Below are positions 11,899 to 23,007 of a stretch of 64,000 nucleotides of DNA, one piece after another. The position numbers and the translations under genes were made by a program. The notes beneath the pieces are model-generated. The model was not told the DNA's origin, did no database searches, and was given only the letters and a program-made list of their open reading frames with translations. Every line of letters begins with the position of its first letter. The stretch's first letter is position 1. Origin of the DNA: Eulemur rufifrons (taxonomy: Eukaryota; Chordata; Mammalia; Primates; Lemuridae); the NCBI RefSeq assembly GCF_041146395.1, contig NC_090997.1:32467501-32531500 (forward strand), read 5' to 3'.

Positions 11899-12358
11899 TG
11901 TTATGGGTTGAATCATATCCCCTCAAAATTCATACATTGAAGTCCTAACCTGTGCCACTACCTCAGAATGTGACCGTATTTGGATATAGGGTTATTGTAG
12001 GTATAATTAGTTAAGATCAACCTGGAGGAGGGTAGATCCCTAATCCAATATTACTGGTGTCCTTATTAAAAAAGGACATTTTGGGGCACAGGGGCACAAA
12101 CCCAGAGAGAACGCCATGTGAAGACTGGAGCTGTACTGCCACAAGTCGAGGAATGCCAAAGGTTTCCAGCAAACCACCAGGAGCTAGGAGAGAAGCATGG
12201 AACAGATGTTTCCCTAGTGTATTTGGTGTGAGCATGGCCCCACTAACACCTTGATCACGGACTTCTAGCCTCCAAAACTGTGAGACGATAAATTTCTGTT
12301 GTTTAAGCCACCCAGTTTGCGGTATTTTGTTACAGCAACCCTAGCAAACTAATATGCA
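11899..12358 (+). mobile_element. LTR-like element, solo (MaLR/ERVL type)
   Basis: Begins 'tgttatgggttgaatcatat' and ends TG...CA after 'aaactaatatgca'. Inside are 'cctcagaatgtgaccgtatt', 'atccaatattactggtgtcc' and the polyadenylation region 'gataaatttctgttgtttaa'. These blocks belong to a common mammalian LTR type; the exact subfamily is not assigned. Confidence 0.65.
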
Positions 12359-13439
12359 ATTACAATCTGATAGGGACTTGTGCATAATGATTGGAGGAAA
12401 CCAACAGGTGTGCGCGTAGGAATAAAGAAATAGGTGAAGAGCACTGAGTACAGACCTCATCAGCTTCCTCAAGGCTCCAAAGTGAAATGTTGATGGGTGG
12501 GTCTTAAAATCAAGACTGGTGTGACTGATGGTAAGTAGTACTTCAGAGGCCTAGGCAGGAAAGAGGCTGGATGGAGGGACCTGAAAAGAAGGCTTAGTAA
12601 GTGAACATTGTCCTCCATACCCGAGAGAACCTTCTGCCTCAGTTAAATATTACTTGAATCATCTAACTCCACCGTATGACTCTCAAAGCCAATGTGGTTC
12701 TGGCTGGGGTTTTGCCAAGATGTGCCAACCCCAAGAGAAAGATCCTTGCTGACCACAGTGGGCCATATTGGTGGCCATGGGCTCAGGCCTCTCTGCAGCC
12801 AGATCAAAAGCGGCAGTCACCATGCCTTTCCTGGAAAAGATGATATTAGAGTGCATTTATAGGCACTTGATCATAGTAATTTTTCTATTTTAGATGAAGT
12901 TTCAAATAAATGTAGCTTTTCATCACATCTATTTGTAATTCACTTATGTTGATCAAGAATGCAACCTCTAAATTATTAATAACAATGTTTCTATATGAAG
13001 ATTTTGGGAATGAGGGCAAATTCTAAAAGTAAACTTTAGCAAAAATGGGCAGGGACTACCTCTAAACGGTCTATATTTATTTAAATAAAAATGTTCTTTG
13101 CAAATGGCTGTTGGTTTGGTGGGATGCAGTTTCTTAGATATTTCAGTATGCCCTTCAATGTTGAGGGCAAAAATTAGGAGCAAACACTATACATTTAGGG
13201 AATGGGTGCCAAATAAAGGCCAGAGAAAGTTTCAGCCACAGGGTAGCTCTCAGGAAAGTCTGTCTCTGAGCCTCAGTTTTCTCATATGTAAAATGAAAGA
13301 GTTTAGATGATCTCTCTCTAAAGTTCATAGTGAGAAATAAAAATAAAATCCTAAGCCTCCCAACCAACTGAACGAAATCCAGAGAAACCTTAAAACAGAA
13401 ATCATGGCCAGGACAGGATGTGAGGTCAGACGTGTCTTG
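12359..13439. other. Intergenic, one possible MIR scrap
   Basis: Mostly unique sequence. At 13255-13320 'gagcctcagttttctcatat' followed by 'gtaaaatgaa' is a short MIR-like piece. Confidence 0.5.
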
Positions 13440-14010
13440 TTATACTCACTCCCTCATTAACCACCAATAGGCTTTTTTCCCTAATGGTTAAACAGAACTA
13501 TCCTTTTGAAAAAACTTGCTCGACTACTGATTTCAGTCCATTGCCAAATGCTGCTCCTCCCTTTTTTTGGTTTAGGCACTACAACTGACCAGCATTCCTT
13601 CCTCATAAGAGGCCACCAACCATGGAGTGGTTCTGACCAGTCTACAGAGGATGCACGGTGAGAGTTTTCATATCCTCTGCTCCACCTTTTGAAGTTTGAG
13701 GGCTGAAAACTCCACCTACAGATCATGCTAATGCCGCCATTTTTCGTACATGCAACCTATAAAGGGGCTTGAAGCTCAATTGCTCATGCGCATGGTTTTT
13801 CTTTCACAAATATTCATGAGCCCTCCTATAGCTTGTTAAATATGTATATACAGCTACCCCACTCAGCATAAATTCCTGTTCCTGTTACTCATGGATGTAC
13901 ATGCTTTTGGCTTCTGCTCAAGGCTATTGCTTCCCAGCCTGTCAGAATGGCCACCCTGCAGGCTGCAATCCTTTAAGAAATAAAGCTCTTATAAGGAAGT
14001 AAAACTCAAT
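13440..14010 (+). mobile_element. Possible LTR with TATA and polyadenylation signals
   Basis: Has LTR-like order: 'tataaagg' at about 13758, a pyrimidine-rich middle, and 'aagaaataaagctcttataa' near 13978. The motif 'attaagctc' recurs after the L1 tail at about 14188, which suggests the L1 landed in or beside this element. Family not assigned. Confidence 0.4.
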
Positions 14011-14024
14011 AGAAACCAGATAGG

Positions 14025-14190
14025 TGGAAGAGGGGAGGAGGCGATGGGTAAATTTACACCTAAGGGGTATGAAGCACACTATCTGGATGATGGGCACACT
14101 TATAACTTTGACTCAAACTGTACAAAAGCAATTCATGTAACCAAAATGTTTGTACCCCTATAATATTCTGAAACCAAAAAAGAAAAAGAA
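14025..14190 (+). mobile_element. L1 3' UTR end, strongly 5'-truncated
   Basis: Reads 'cacactatctggatgatggg' and ends 'tttgtacccctataatattc' followed by an A-rich tail. It resembles the 3' ends of young strepsirrhine L1 copies. Confidence 0.7.
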
Positions 14191-14304
14191 ATTAAGCTCT
14201 CCTTTCTAAATATATGAACCTTGTAATTCTTCAGTTGACAGTAGGAAATGAACTTTGAATTTTTTACAGTTTTGTTGATGGACTTGCATTAAGCTATTTT
14301 TGTG

Positions 14305-14560
14305 TGTGTGTGAGACAGAATCTTGCTCTGTCACCCCAGGTAGAGCACAGTGATGTCATTGTAGCTCACAGCAACCCCAAACTCTTGGGCTCAAGTGATC
14401 CTCCTGCTTCAGTCTCCCCATAGCTGGAATTATAGGCACATGCCACAATGCCTAGCCAATTTTTCTATTTTTGGTAGAGATGAGGTCTTGCTCTTGCTCA
14501 AGCTGTTCTCAAACTCCTGACCTCAAGCAATGCTCCTGCCTCAGCCTCCCAGAGCCCTGT
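14305..14560 (-). repeat. Alu SINE, antisense, missing its 5' end
   Basis: Antisense Alu: 'gagacagaatcttgctctgt', 'gctcacagcaaccccaaact', 'gtagagatgaggtcttgctc', stopping at 'cctcccagag'. About the first 40 bp of the element are absent. Confidence 0.9.
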
Positions 14561-14564
14561 ATAT

Positions 14565-14735
14565 CTGCTTAAAGGCCGAAGGCATTAATTTGAGACACAA
14601 GTCTACCACCCTCCTCATTTGCCCAAAAGTTAATAAACTTCTCTTTCTTTTTCCTCAAGCCACTTGTCCTTGTTCTTTGTTCTCACTGATTTGGCCTCAG
14701 GGACAAGTACTGGACTTTTGGTAACAGTATTTGCT
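14565..14735 (+). mobile_element. Possible LTR 3' fragment
   Basis: Contains 'ttaataaacttctctttctt' and 'gacaagtactggacttttgg', an arrangement seen at LTR 3' ends. It directly abuts the truncated Alu. Confidence 0.4.
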
Positions 14736-15629
14736 AGTCAAATCTTACTATGCCCAGTTGCACATATCTGATAGCTGCAGACAGGGTTAAAGAAGGTTTG
14801 TAGTATCTTCTTAAACAGGAAATTATCTCCTGTCTGTTATCTCAAAAGTAAATCTAGTTCCTTTTGGTAAACACATGTTTTATGAGCAACCCACCAAAAT
14901 GTAAGAATTAAAATAGAACACTGTCAATGTTTTAAGTTCAATTTCTTCTAAATATGGATAGTCCAGTGACTTGAATTAGTTTTTTATTATTTTCATAACA
15001 GATTCATTTATAAGCCTTCAGTTGGACAACTGAAATGCCTACATTTATTAGTTTCTGTTTCTTGAGTGTCAAATTATGCATGACTTGGATCATACATATT
15101 TGGGGTTCTGAGTGAAATATGAATCTCTTTAAGTGAAGAGGGGTTTGTTCCCTTATTCCTCTGCCCACCAGTTTATAGACCCAGCCTAAGAATTTAGCCA
15201 CACAGATTTAGTCAGAAAGGCAGCCATTAAGAGAGCTTGTTTCTGAAGCAGAAATAGCATAAGGGCTGCAAAATTGAGTCCATTATTTTTCAAGAAAAGT
15301 ACTTGGATTTCTATTCAAATAGAATGCAATTAAGGCAGCAAAATCATCACTCCCAAACTATAGCATAATTGCTAAGAGTCACACTACAACTAACCAAAAA
15401 CAAAAGCCCTCAAATTCCAATGAAATTCATGTTCTAATTTAATCTCCAGTGGCTAGGTCTCAGGCTGTCACTTTGTAGGGTCTAGAAGCACCTGATTACT
15501 TAGAAAGTGGTAGTAACAGAACACAAAAACTTAAGTGTGTAATCACTGTCTGCCTGGCATAGTTATTACAGTGTTTAGATATTACCTGAGATCCAGGCCA
15601 ACCTTGTCACGAGAGTAGCAACATGGCAT
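14736..15629. other. Intergenic, no recognised feature
   Basis: AT-rich unique-looking sequence. Nothing recognisable. Confidence 0.45.
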
Positions 15630-15790
15630 CTAGGAACGCTGCCTTGGGATCAGGAGACCTGAGTCCATATCCAAGGTATCCACTCACTGGTTACCTGTCT
15701 GCACTTGTTTCCTCACTTGTCAAAAAACTATGATGATAATACTTGCTATCTGTTGTTGCTCCTATAAGTAAGAGATGCTGTACAAAAACT
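15630..15790 (+). repeat. MIR SINE
   Basis: Sense MIR: 'ccttgggatcaggagacctg', 'cacttgtttcctcacttgtc', 'gatgataatacttgctatct'. An antisense MIR-like scrap ('gtcacacagccagtaagtat') follows at about 15860. Confidence 0.65.
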
Positions 15791-15889
15791 ATCATGAACC
15801 AGGTTCTATTCATTGCACTAAACATACTTTAATATAAAAACCCCATAGAGTAGGTGGAGTCACACAGCCAGTAAGTATAAGGGAGAAAT

Positions 15890-16830
15890 TTTGAATTCAA
15901 TTCTGTTTTTTTTTAATTACAAAGCCAATATACTTTCCACTATAGCTGTCTTCTACAAACGTGAGAGTTGAATGGGTAATAGATCTGTAAATGTAAGTTG
16001 TCTCGGCATTTAAAGTCCTTGTGATTAAATGAGTTGATAGGTGTAAAACCCTTAGAACAATAATATAGTACGTATTCAATAGGTACTGGCTGATGCTTTT
16101 GTATTATTATTGTGTAGGGTACACTTTTGGCCTCTGAATATGCAGTGAATCAGTGGCAATCAGAATAGGATTGATTACTTGCATTTTAAAAAATGAGTAA
16201 TCAAGTGGTCATTGTAATGCAAAAGCATAAATTAGGAGAAAAGAGGCCTGGAATTGGGGTCAGAAGATCAGGGGCCCAGTTCTGGCCCCTCCCATTTTGC
16301 CACTCTTAGCAGTAAGAGTGGAAGGGGGGCTGGTGGTTCATAGAATTAACTTCTACAGTGTGTGAGTGAAATTCTATTTGTAATAGGCACAGCACTATAA
16401 ACATACTAGTCAATATTTAGAGAAGGTAATCTCTTTTGAACCTAAGGATTTATTGATACTCCATGTTTCCTCTTTGTTGCTGCCAGCATCAGACTTGTGG
16501 TAACTGGAGAGAGAAAGCAGTATTTACTGAACCACCTGTAACTGATGTAATGTGGCATATAAACTGTGGGCTCAAAGGAATGATTCCTTTTTTTTCTTAA
16601 ACAAGGACATTTGACTGTCAGGAGAAAACAAACCCCAATAATAGACATTTTAAAAATGTATTTAGTATATTATTTGTTAATATATGTGGAGTTCTTCAAG
16701 CAGTGCTTGCACTTGGTAAGTGCTACTTGTGTTAGCTGGTATTATTATGCAGATTTTAGAGAAATTGACTAGGAGGGGCAAACTGTACTGCCAGCCCTGT
16801 CTACTTCAGAGGGGTGTCATGAGAATCATA
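15890..16830. other. Intergenic, no recognised feature
   Basis: AT-rich with short simple tracts. No gene or clear repeat seen. Confidence 0.45.
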
Positions 16831-16832
16831 CT

Positions 16833-17137
16833 TCTTTTTTTTTTTTTTTTTTTTGAGACAGAGTCTCGCTCTGTTGTCCAGGCTAGAGCGCTGTGGCATC
16901 AGCCTAGCTCACAGCAACCTCAAACTCCTGGGCTCAAGTGATCCTTCTGCCTCAGCCTCCTGAGTAGCTGGGACTACAGGTGAGCACCACCACACCCGGC
17001 TATTTTTTTCTATTTTTAGTAGAGACGGAGTCTTGCTCTTGCTCAGGCTGGTCTCAAACTCCTGACCTCAAGCGATCCTCCGGCCTTGGCCTCCCAGAGT
17101 GCTAGGATTACAGGTGCGAGCCACTGTGCCCGGCCAA
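16833..17137 (-). repeat. Full-length Alu SINE, antisense
   Basis: Begins with a T tract of about 22 (tail), then 'gagacagagtctcgctctgt', and ends at 'gagccactgtgcccggcc'. The right arm reads 'gctcttgctcaggctggtct' and 'cctcccagagtgctaggatt', a strepsirrhine-like form. Confidence 0.93.
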
Positions 17138-17149
17138 TACTTGTTAAGG

Positions 17150-17577
17150 TATTGGCAAAGACTTTCTCCTCTGAGCCCTCTCTTCAACTGGGCCTCATTC
17201 TTGGGCCTTGTCCTCAAGCCTGCCCAACCTAGTTGTAGCAAGAATCCTGCTAAATCAGTTTGGAGAGAATCCCCACCACCATGACATCTGACCACCCTTT
17301 AGTATCTCCTCAAATTCCTCACTCCCCACCCTGGATATCTGATGGCTATGGTCTGCCTTCAGCAAGAACCACCCCTACCCTTGGTGTTTCCCCTTAGTAA
17401 TTTCCTACCCACTGACCTCCCACCCTGCTCCTTGGCTATAAATCTCCACTTGTCTATGCTGTATTTGGAATTGGGCCCAGTTCTATACTGAGGTCTCTTC
17501 TCCCCTATTTCAGTAGTTTCTAAATAAAGCCTGTTTTTACTACTTTAACTATTGTCTGGCTCTGATTCTTTTTGACA
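17150..17577 (+). mobile_element. ERV1-type solo LTR
   Basis: LTR-like sequence: 'tagcaagaatcctgctaaat', a TATA-like 'ggctataaatctccacttgt', a polyadenylation signal in 'ctaaataaagcctgttttta', and a T-rich end near 17577. The motif 'caagaatcctgctaaatcag' is partly shared with the antisense element near 27430. Confidence 0.55.
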
Positions 17578-17737
17578 GTAAAACAATTTTACATTTCTGA
17601 TATAATGAAAACTATACCTTTTTATGGTTTTGAATAGTTATGGACAGATATATATATAAATTATAAGGGGGGAAATGGCAGAGAGAGAGTTGTCGGGGGA
17701 GGTAAGGAGAAAACTTCAGAGAGAAAGGGGTATGATG

Positions 17738-18606
17738 TTTAATTTTATGTGTCAACTTGATTGGGTTAAGGGATGCCCAGATAGCTGGTAAATAATAATT
17801 ATTTCTGGCCAGGTGTGGTAGCTCACACTTGTAATATCAGTACTTTGGGGGACCAAGGCCAAGGGATTGCCTGAGGTCAGGAATTCAAGACCAGTCTAGG
17901 CAACACAGTAAGACCCAATCTCTAATTTTTTTTTTTTTTAATTTAGTTGGGTGGGGTGGTGGCACCTGTAGTTCTAGCTACTCAGGAGGCTGAGCTGGGA
18001 GGATTGTTTGAACCCTGGAGTTCAAGGCTGCAGTGAGCTGTGATCATACTACTGCACTCCAGCTTGGGTGACAGAATGGGACCCTGTCTCAAAAACATCA
18101 TTTCTGGGTGTGTGTGTGTATGTTTCTGGAAAAGATTAGCATTTGAATCAGTATGAGGAGTAAAGAAGATCTGCCCTCACCAATGTGGGCAGACATTATC
18201 CAATCCACTGAGGGCCCAAATAGAGCAAAAGTGTGAAGCAAGGGAAAATTCTTTTTCTCTCTTCTTGAGCTGGGATATCCATCTCCTCCTGCCCTTGGAC
18301 ATCCTGGTTCCAGGATCTTTGGATTCTAGGGCTTATGCCAGTACCTCCCCCAGTCCACAGCCTTGAACCCAGGCCTTCGACCCCAGCCTGGGAGTAACAC
18401 CATCAACTCCCCTGTTTTCGGGCCTTTAGCCCCAGAGAGAATTACACCTCCAGCTTCCCTGGTTGTCCAGCTTGCAAACGGCATATGGGGGAGCTTCTCA
18501 GCCTCCATAATCCTGTGAGCCAATTCCCACAATAAGTCTCCTTCTGTACATCTCTATATTCATATATCCCATCGGTTCTCTTTCTCTGGAGAACCCTGAC
18601 TGATAC
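17738..18606 (+). repeat. Ancient interspersed repeat split by an Alu
   Basis: Left part 'ttaattttatgtgtcaactt' and right part ending 'ggttctctttctctggagaa' then 'ccctgactgatac' are the two ends of a common mammalian repeat. The Alu at 17807-18096 interrupts it. Subfamily not assigned. Confidence 0.65.
17807..18096 (+). repeat. Alu SINE with target-site duplication
   Basis: Dimeric Alu from 'ggccaggtgtggtagctcac' to 'gaccctgtctcaaaaa'. Flanks attatttctgg (17798-17808) and atcatttctgg (18097-18107) agree at 10 of 11 bases, marking the insertion. Divergence is high, suggesting an AluJ-like age. Confidence 0.88.
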
Positions 18607-18609
18607 AAG

Positions 18610-18915
18610 GGGCTAAAGCTGTCTTGCCCAGCAGGGTAGTCACCAGACAGCCATGCGTGGCTACTGAGTAACTGAAATGTTGCAGCTACTTTGAATTGTG
18701 GTGTGTGTATAATGCATACAGGATTTCAAAGTCTTAGTACAAAACAGAAAAGAAGAATGTAAAATACTTCATTGATATTTTGCATATATTGGGGTAAATA
18801 AAAATGTATAATTAAAATTAATTTTAACTAAGTCTTATTATCTTTTAATCTGACTAGCAGAAAATTTAAAATTCCTATGTGGCTTGCATTGTATTGCTAT
18901 TGGACAGCGCTGGGC
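18610..18915 (+). mobile_element. Non-autonomous hAT-like DNA transposon remnant
   Basis: Contains 'gccatgcgtggctactgagt', 'aactgaaatgttgcagctac' and ends 'attgctattggacagcgctg', matching the general form of an old hAT-Charlie MER element with 'ctgtccaat'-type ends. Subfamily not assigned. Confidence 0.5.
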
Positions 18916-19264
18916 TAGAGGAAAAGGGGAAGTAGAAAGGGAACACGAAGGGTCTTCAGGGAGAGAGAACGTACTCACAGACAATCACGGATCTAAACGG
19001 ATCCACAGGACAGTCACACAGAACTTTGCATTGAGGATTTCCTGATAGTGCTGCTTTTTGTACCCCCAGTACAGGCGCAGATAGGAATGCTATCACGGTA
19101 TTTGCCCAGCCTGCTGGGAGCCAGATGAAATAAAATCTCATGGTCACATCTGGCCCACAGGTCACAACTTCCTAACAATTCCTAATTCATAAAAAGGAAT
19201 TAATTGCTTTCTACTTGTTAACCTTCTCCCCCTCCCACTTTGAGGACACTGTAAACTGGGTCAT

Positions 19265-19395
19265 ACTCACTCAAATAGACACTTTTGCATAAAGACCGTC
19301 TATGATTCTGGTTTTCTGTCCCCTACAACCTAGCACAGTGATGGCGCATTAGTGTGCCCTCTGTGTGCCTTTAGTAGGCACTACAGAAATGTCTG
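19265..19395 (+). repeat. L2 3'-end-like fragment
   Basis: Reads 'cctagcacagtgatggcgca', 'tttagtaggcactacagaaa' and 'tgtctgttgagtgaatgaat', the typical 3' terminus of an L2 element. Confidence 0.65.
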
Positions 19396-19399
19396 TTGA

Positions 19400-20565
19400 G
19401 TGAATGAATATTTGGAAACATTCAAATAATTAACTCAATCGTGACATAGATATATCCTGTGGTTTCTAATGCTGAGCACTCAGGGATGACCCACGTTCAC
19501 AGGCACATGCTGCCCAGGGGCTGCTTGCTTCATTCTTTCCTGGGCTTCACACGAGTGGAAGTCTGTCTGCTGAAGTGGACAAGACCTTCCTTACCAGGCC
19601 CAAACACACACGGGAGGCCAGTCCTTTGTTACCAGGCTTAAGTGTGAAGCTTCGTCAGCATCAAGGCCAGGGACCCAGAAAAGCCTCACTCCTGCCTGCC
19701 ACTGAGATTCCCAAGGGAAGGAAACAAGAGCAGAATAAAACACATGTGTATTAACACCTGGGCCACCACTGCTATTCCGGAGCTGAGCTCTAATACGCAG
19801 CTAGATTGAAATTTTCGTAAAGGGACTTCACCCCACACATGTAAAGCGGGGACCTTGAACAGAGGTTTCGCTGAGGGGAGAGGCAGGGAGTAAGGGGGAC
19901 AGAGAAGGCTGCATTCCAAGAAGGACGCACACCCACTGGCCCACCCGGGAGGCTACATGTGCTGGGAAGGAGAGTGAGGAGCTTACCCAACCAAGAGCTG
20001 GCTCCTGCCGGGGGGCAGGTGTCCCTCTGAAGGCACGAAGCAGGATTAGAAGGGAGGGGAAGGCAGAGCCTCCGTGAGACTAGCAACGGCAGTCCCAACG
20101 ATGTATTGGTCTCTGACCAGTCAGACCAGCAACTGCTCCTCCCGCATGGGCAGAGGCTAAGAAGGCAAGGCGCAGAGAGGCACAGGTGTGGACAAGTTGC
20201 CTGAAAAGTTCCTTTGCCTCGGAATAGGCCAAAAGGCAAAACGCAGCTGAAAGGGATGTTGTAAATCTCCCCTGAGGCACTCAGGAAAGGGGTCTGCATC
20301 AAGGCCTGAGCGTAGGAGCCAGGACTGCGAAAGCCAACTCCACCAAAGACTTTATTAGGATCCCTTGTTACCTAAGCACTTATCTCAGCTGGGTTTCTTT
20401 AATGTTTTTTTTCTCATGTTTCTTCTTGTCTTTTCCTCTTTCCTGATCCCCACTCCTTTTTACTTGTTTTATTACAAATATACTCATACATATGTGTATA
20501 TATCAGAATTTGCCATTGTTCAGTGATAGAGGCTGGTTATTTAAAATTTTTTTATATTTCTAATA
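19400..20565. other. GC-moderate intergenic, no recognised feature
   Basis: Relatively GC-rich stretch. Minus-strand open frames of 66-170 codons between 19790 and 20302 show no domain and lack any splice or start context I can support. Confidence 0.45.
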
Positions 20566-20569
20566 AAAA

Positions 20570-20775
20570 AGAGCTATTTATTCAGTAGTTACCATGTGCC
20601 AGTCTTTTAATGTGCTAAGCACTTTACACATGTTCTATCCTTGAATCCTTACAACAATGCTACCAGGTAGTATCCTGTTTTACAGATTAGGAAACTGAGG
20701 CTAGAGATCATTTAACTTGGGAGTGGTAGAGCTCCGATGTGAGCACAGGCCTGCCGCAACCCAGCACACATGCTT
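20570..20775 (-). repeat. MIR SINE
   Basis: Antisense MIR: 'accatgtgccagtcttttaa', 'gtgctaagcactttacacat', 'acagattaggaaactgaggc', 'gggagtggtagagctccgat'. Confidence 0.85.
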
Positions 20776-21096
20776 TTAGGCTCTCGCTGTGTGGCCTCAC
20801 TTAACTTGCCTGTGTCTCTCCAGCTTAAGCTTCCTGCTTCCAATTTTTACTTTTTAAAAAGTTTACTCCTTTTCTGTTTTCTTTGTCCTTATTCCCTTGC
20901 TTTATTCTGTTAAATTTACCTCCCCCCCCTTTATTATCTTATTTAAAAATTTTCTTTCCTATTCTCTTACACTTCATTTTTTAAAGTAGCCTTTAATGGT
21001 CAATGGTGTAAATACAGATGTGGTGACAGTGGTAAAGCCACACCACCCTCCTCCCCCAGTTCTGGCAGTGGCCCTCTCCTTCTCTTAATGGTGATG

Positions 21097-21290
21097 GTTC
21101 TCAGACTTGAGCGTGCACCAGCATTGCCTGGCTGGAGGGCTTGCTCAAATGCAGAGGGCTGGGCCCCCACCCCCCGAGTTTCTGATTTAGCAGGTCTGGG
21201 TCTGGCCTGGGAGTTTGCATTTCTAACCAGTTTCCACCGATGCTGATGCTGTTAGTCCAGGGACCGCACGTCAAAAAGCATTGCTCTATG
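21097..21290 (+). mobile_element. MER5-type hAT DNA transposon
   Basis: Shows 'ttctcagacttgagcgtgca', 'gagtttctgatttagcaggt', 'gagtttgcatttctaaccag', 'gatgctgatgctgttagtcc' in MER5A order. Confidence 0.85.
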
Positions 21291-22260
21291 GAGCTCCCAC
21301 CACGTTCAGAGCAGGTTCTCCAAAATGCGTGTGTCGACTTTTGGGAGACCCACACGTGTAAATCCCTATGAGGATGGGTTTGTGTTCTCCGGGAACTATG
21401 ATAGTTCCTGAAAGTCATGTCAATTGTGCATTTTAAAACCCCTGGTCTCTGGTGCATAAATTCATTGACATTTGGACAAATTGTGTCAATAATGTCATGA
21501 GGAAGAATGCAGCGTCACGTGGCCAAGTGAGAGATCATTCTTCCCCGCACAGCCTGCAGTCATTACTTGGTAACTAATCACGTGATTTTGAGTCCGAACA
21601 GATGTGGAGGAGGGCTAGTTCAGTTCAGGTACTGTGGAGGTGTTCCTGACTCCTGGCAGCATTTTCACAATGGCTTGATTCCAGACTGGCCACTTTGTTC
21701 AATGACAGGGACATAATAGATGGTCTTGGCATGTGGCTCTCTGTTTCTTCTCATCATGAAAGTCAAGGAGAAATTGGCTTGAGTGAATGTTAAATCTAAA
21801 TAACTAGCTCAGTTCTACTTATGCTGGGTGGTTTTCTTAATTAGGATCTAGACGGGTCTTCCCAGACCTTCCTAGAACACTCAGGTACAAAGGACAGGAA
21901 AAGCAGGTCTAACACTTGGGCCTGGGCCCTTTCCAGGAAAGACATTAGGATTCTGGGAAACATCTACAACTGGGCTTCTTCAACCCTTTGGCAGCCTGCT
22001 GAAAAAGACTGGAGCACCTAAAGTCTCTTTGAGACCTGAGACTAAGTCTCTAATTTCTTCCACTTGATATGTGGGTCCCTTCACAAGACCCTCCCTCCCT
22101 CTGATGGGCTCTGTCTGGTTGCCTTCTGCTTAACCTGGTTGTTTAAACCTCGCACCCAGCCTCGGAAAGTCCATCAATTCTGACTTAGCAACTGCTCACC
22201 TGTGCCCATTGTCCTACTCCTACTTTATTTTCCTATAATTCTTGGTAATTCTTACTATTT
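21291..22260. other. Intergenic, no recognised feature
   Basis: Unique-looking sequence without a clear repeat or gene. Confidence 0.4.
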
Positions 22261-22269
22261 GCCTAGTTC

Positions 22270-22850
22270 ACACCAGTGTCAGCAATGTGGTTCAAGAAGC
22301 TCAAGGACTTCCCTGTTACTGTGACATTAAAAGGAGCACAGTCCACAAAACTATCCTCACTCTGACATCATTTGCAAACTTGAGGGTCTAAGATCAGCCT
22401 TGAGTTCAATAATTTGGTGGAAGGACTCATAGAACTCATTGAGAGCTGTTGTAGTCACTGTTCCAGTTTACTAGAGCTAAAGAATATAGATTAAAATCAG
22501 CCAAGGCAAGAATGCACAGGACAGAGTTCAGGAAAGTTCCAAACACGGAGTTCCCAGTTGTCCTTTCCCTATGGAATCATGGACAGTGTTACTTTCCTGG
22601 CATTAATGTGTGATAATACACAGGAGTATTGCCAACCAGGGAAGCTCACCCAAGCCTGGCTGGACACCCACACAGCTGAGCTCAGTCTCCAACACCCTGA
22701 TTGGTCGAGCTGCTATCACCCAGTGCTCCTGCATCACATTGTTGAAGTGGCTCCAAGCCCCCATGTAAACAAAGACACTTTTTATTAGGTAGGACCTTCC
22801 AAGGGTTTAGAGATTACCTCCTGAGGCCCAGGGAAAAGGCTAGGCTTCTC
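22270..22850 (-). mobile_element. Probable LTR (family not assigned)
   Basis: Blocks 'ggtggaaggactcatagaac', 'gcacaggacagagttcagga', 'ccagggaagctcacccaagc' and 'cactttttattaggtaggac' resemble an antisense mammalian LTR. Ends are not clear. Confidence 0.45.
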
Positions 22851-22965
22851 CTTGGACAAGGCAAATTTTTCTACTACACAGTTATCAAGACCAAATCTGG
22901 GTCATGGTATGCCACGAAGAGCAACAGTGTTTGGAGTGGCAAGTCACATAGTTGGCATCTCAACC

Positions 22966-23007
22966 CATCCTATCCCATCCCATCCCATCCCATCCCATCC
23001 CATCCCA
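22966..23007 (+). repeat. (CCCAT)n pentanucleotide microsatellite
   Basis: About eight units of CCCAT with one early variant unit (cctat). It accounts for the Pro-Ser-His-Pro-Ile pattern of an open frame here, which is not a gene. Confidence 0.95.

Noticed and set aside
19790..20302. Minus-strand frame of 170 codons
   Set aside because: Composition is Ser/Leu/Pro/Cys-rich with no domain, typical of chance open frames in GC-moderate DNA.
22966..23007. Possible CRISPR-like array
   Set aside because: Units are 5 bp with no spacers, so it is a microsatellite. The genome is a primate nuclear genome.
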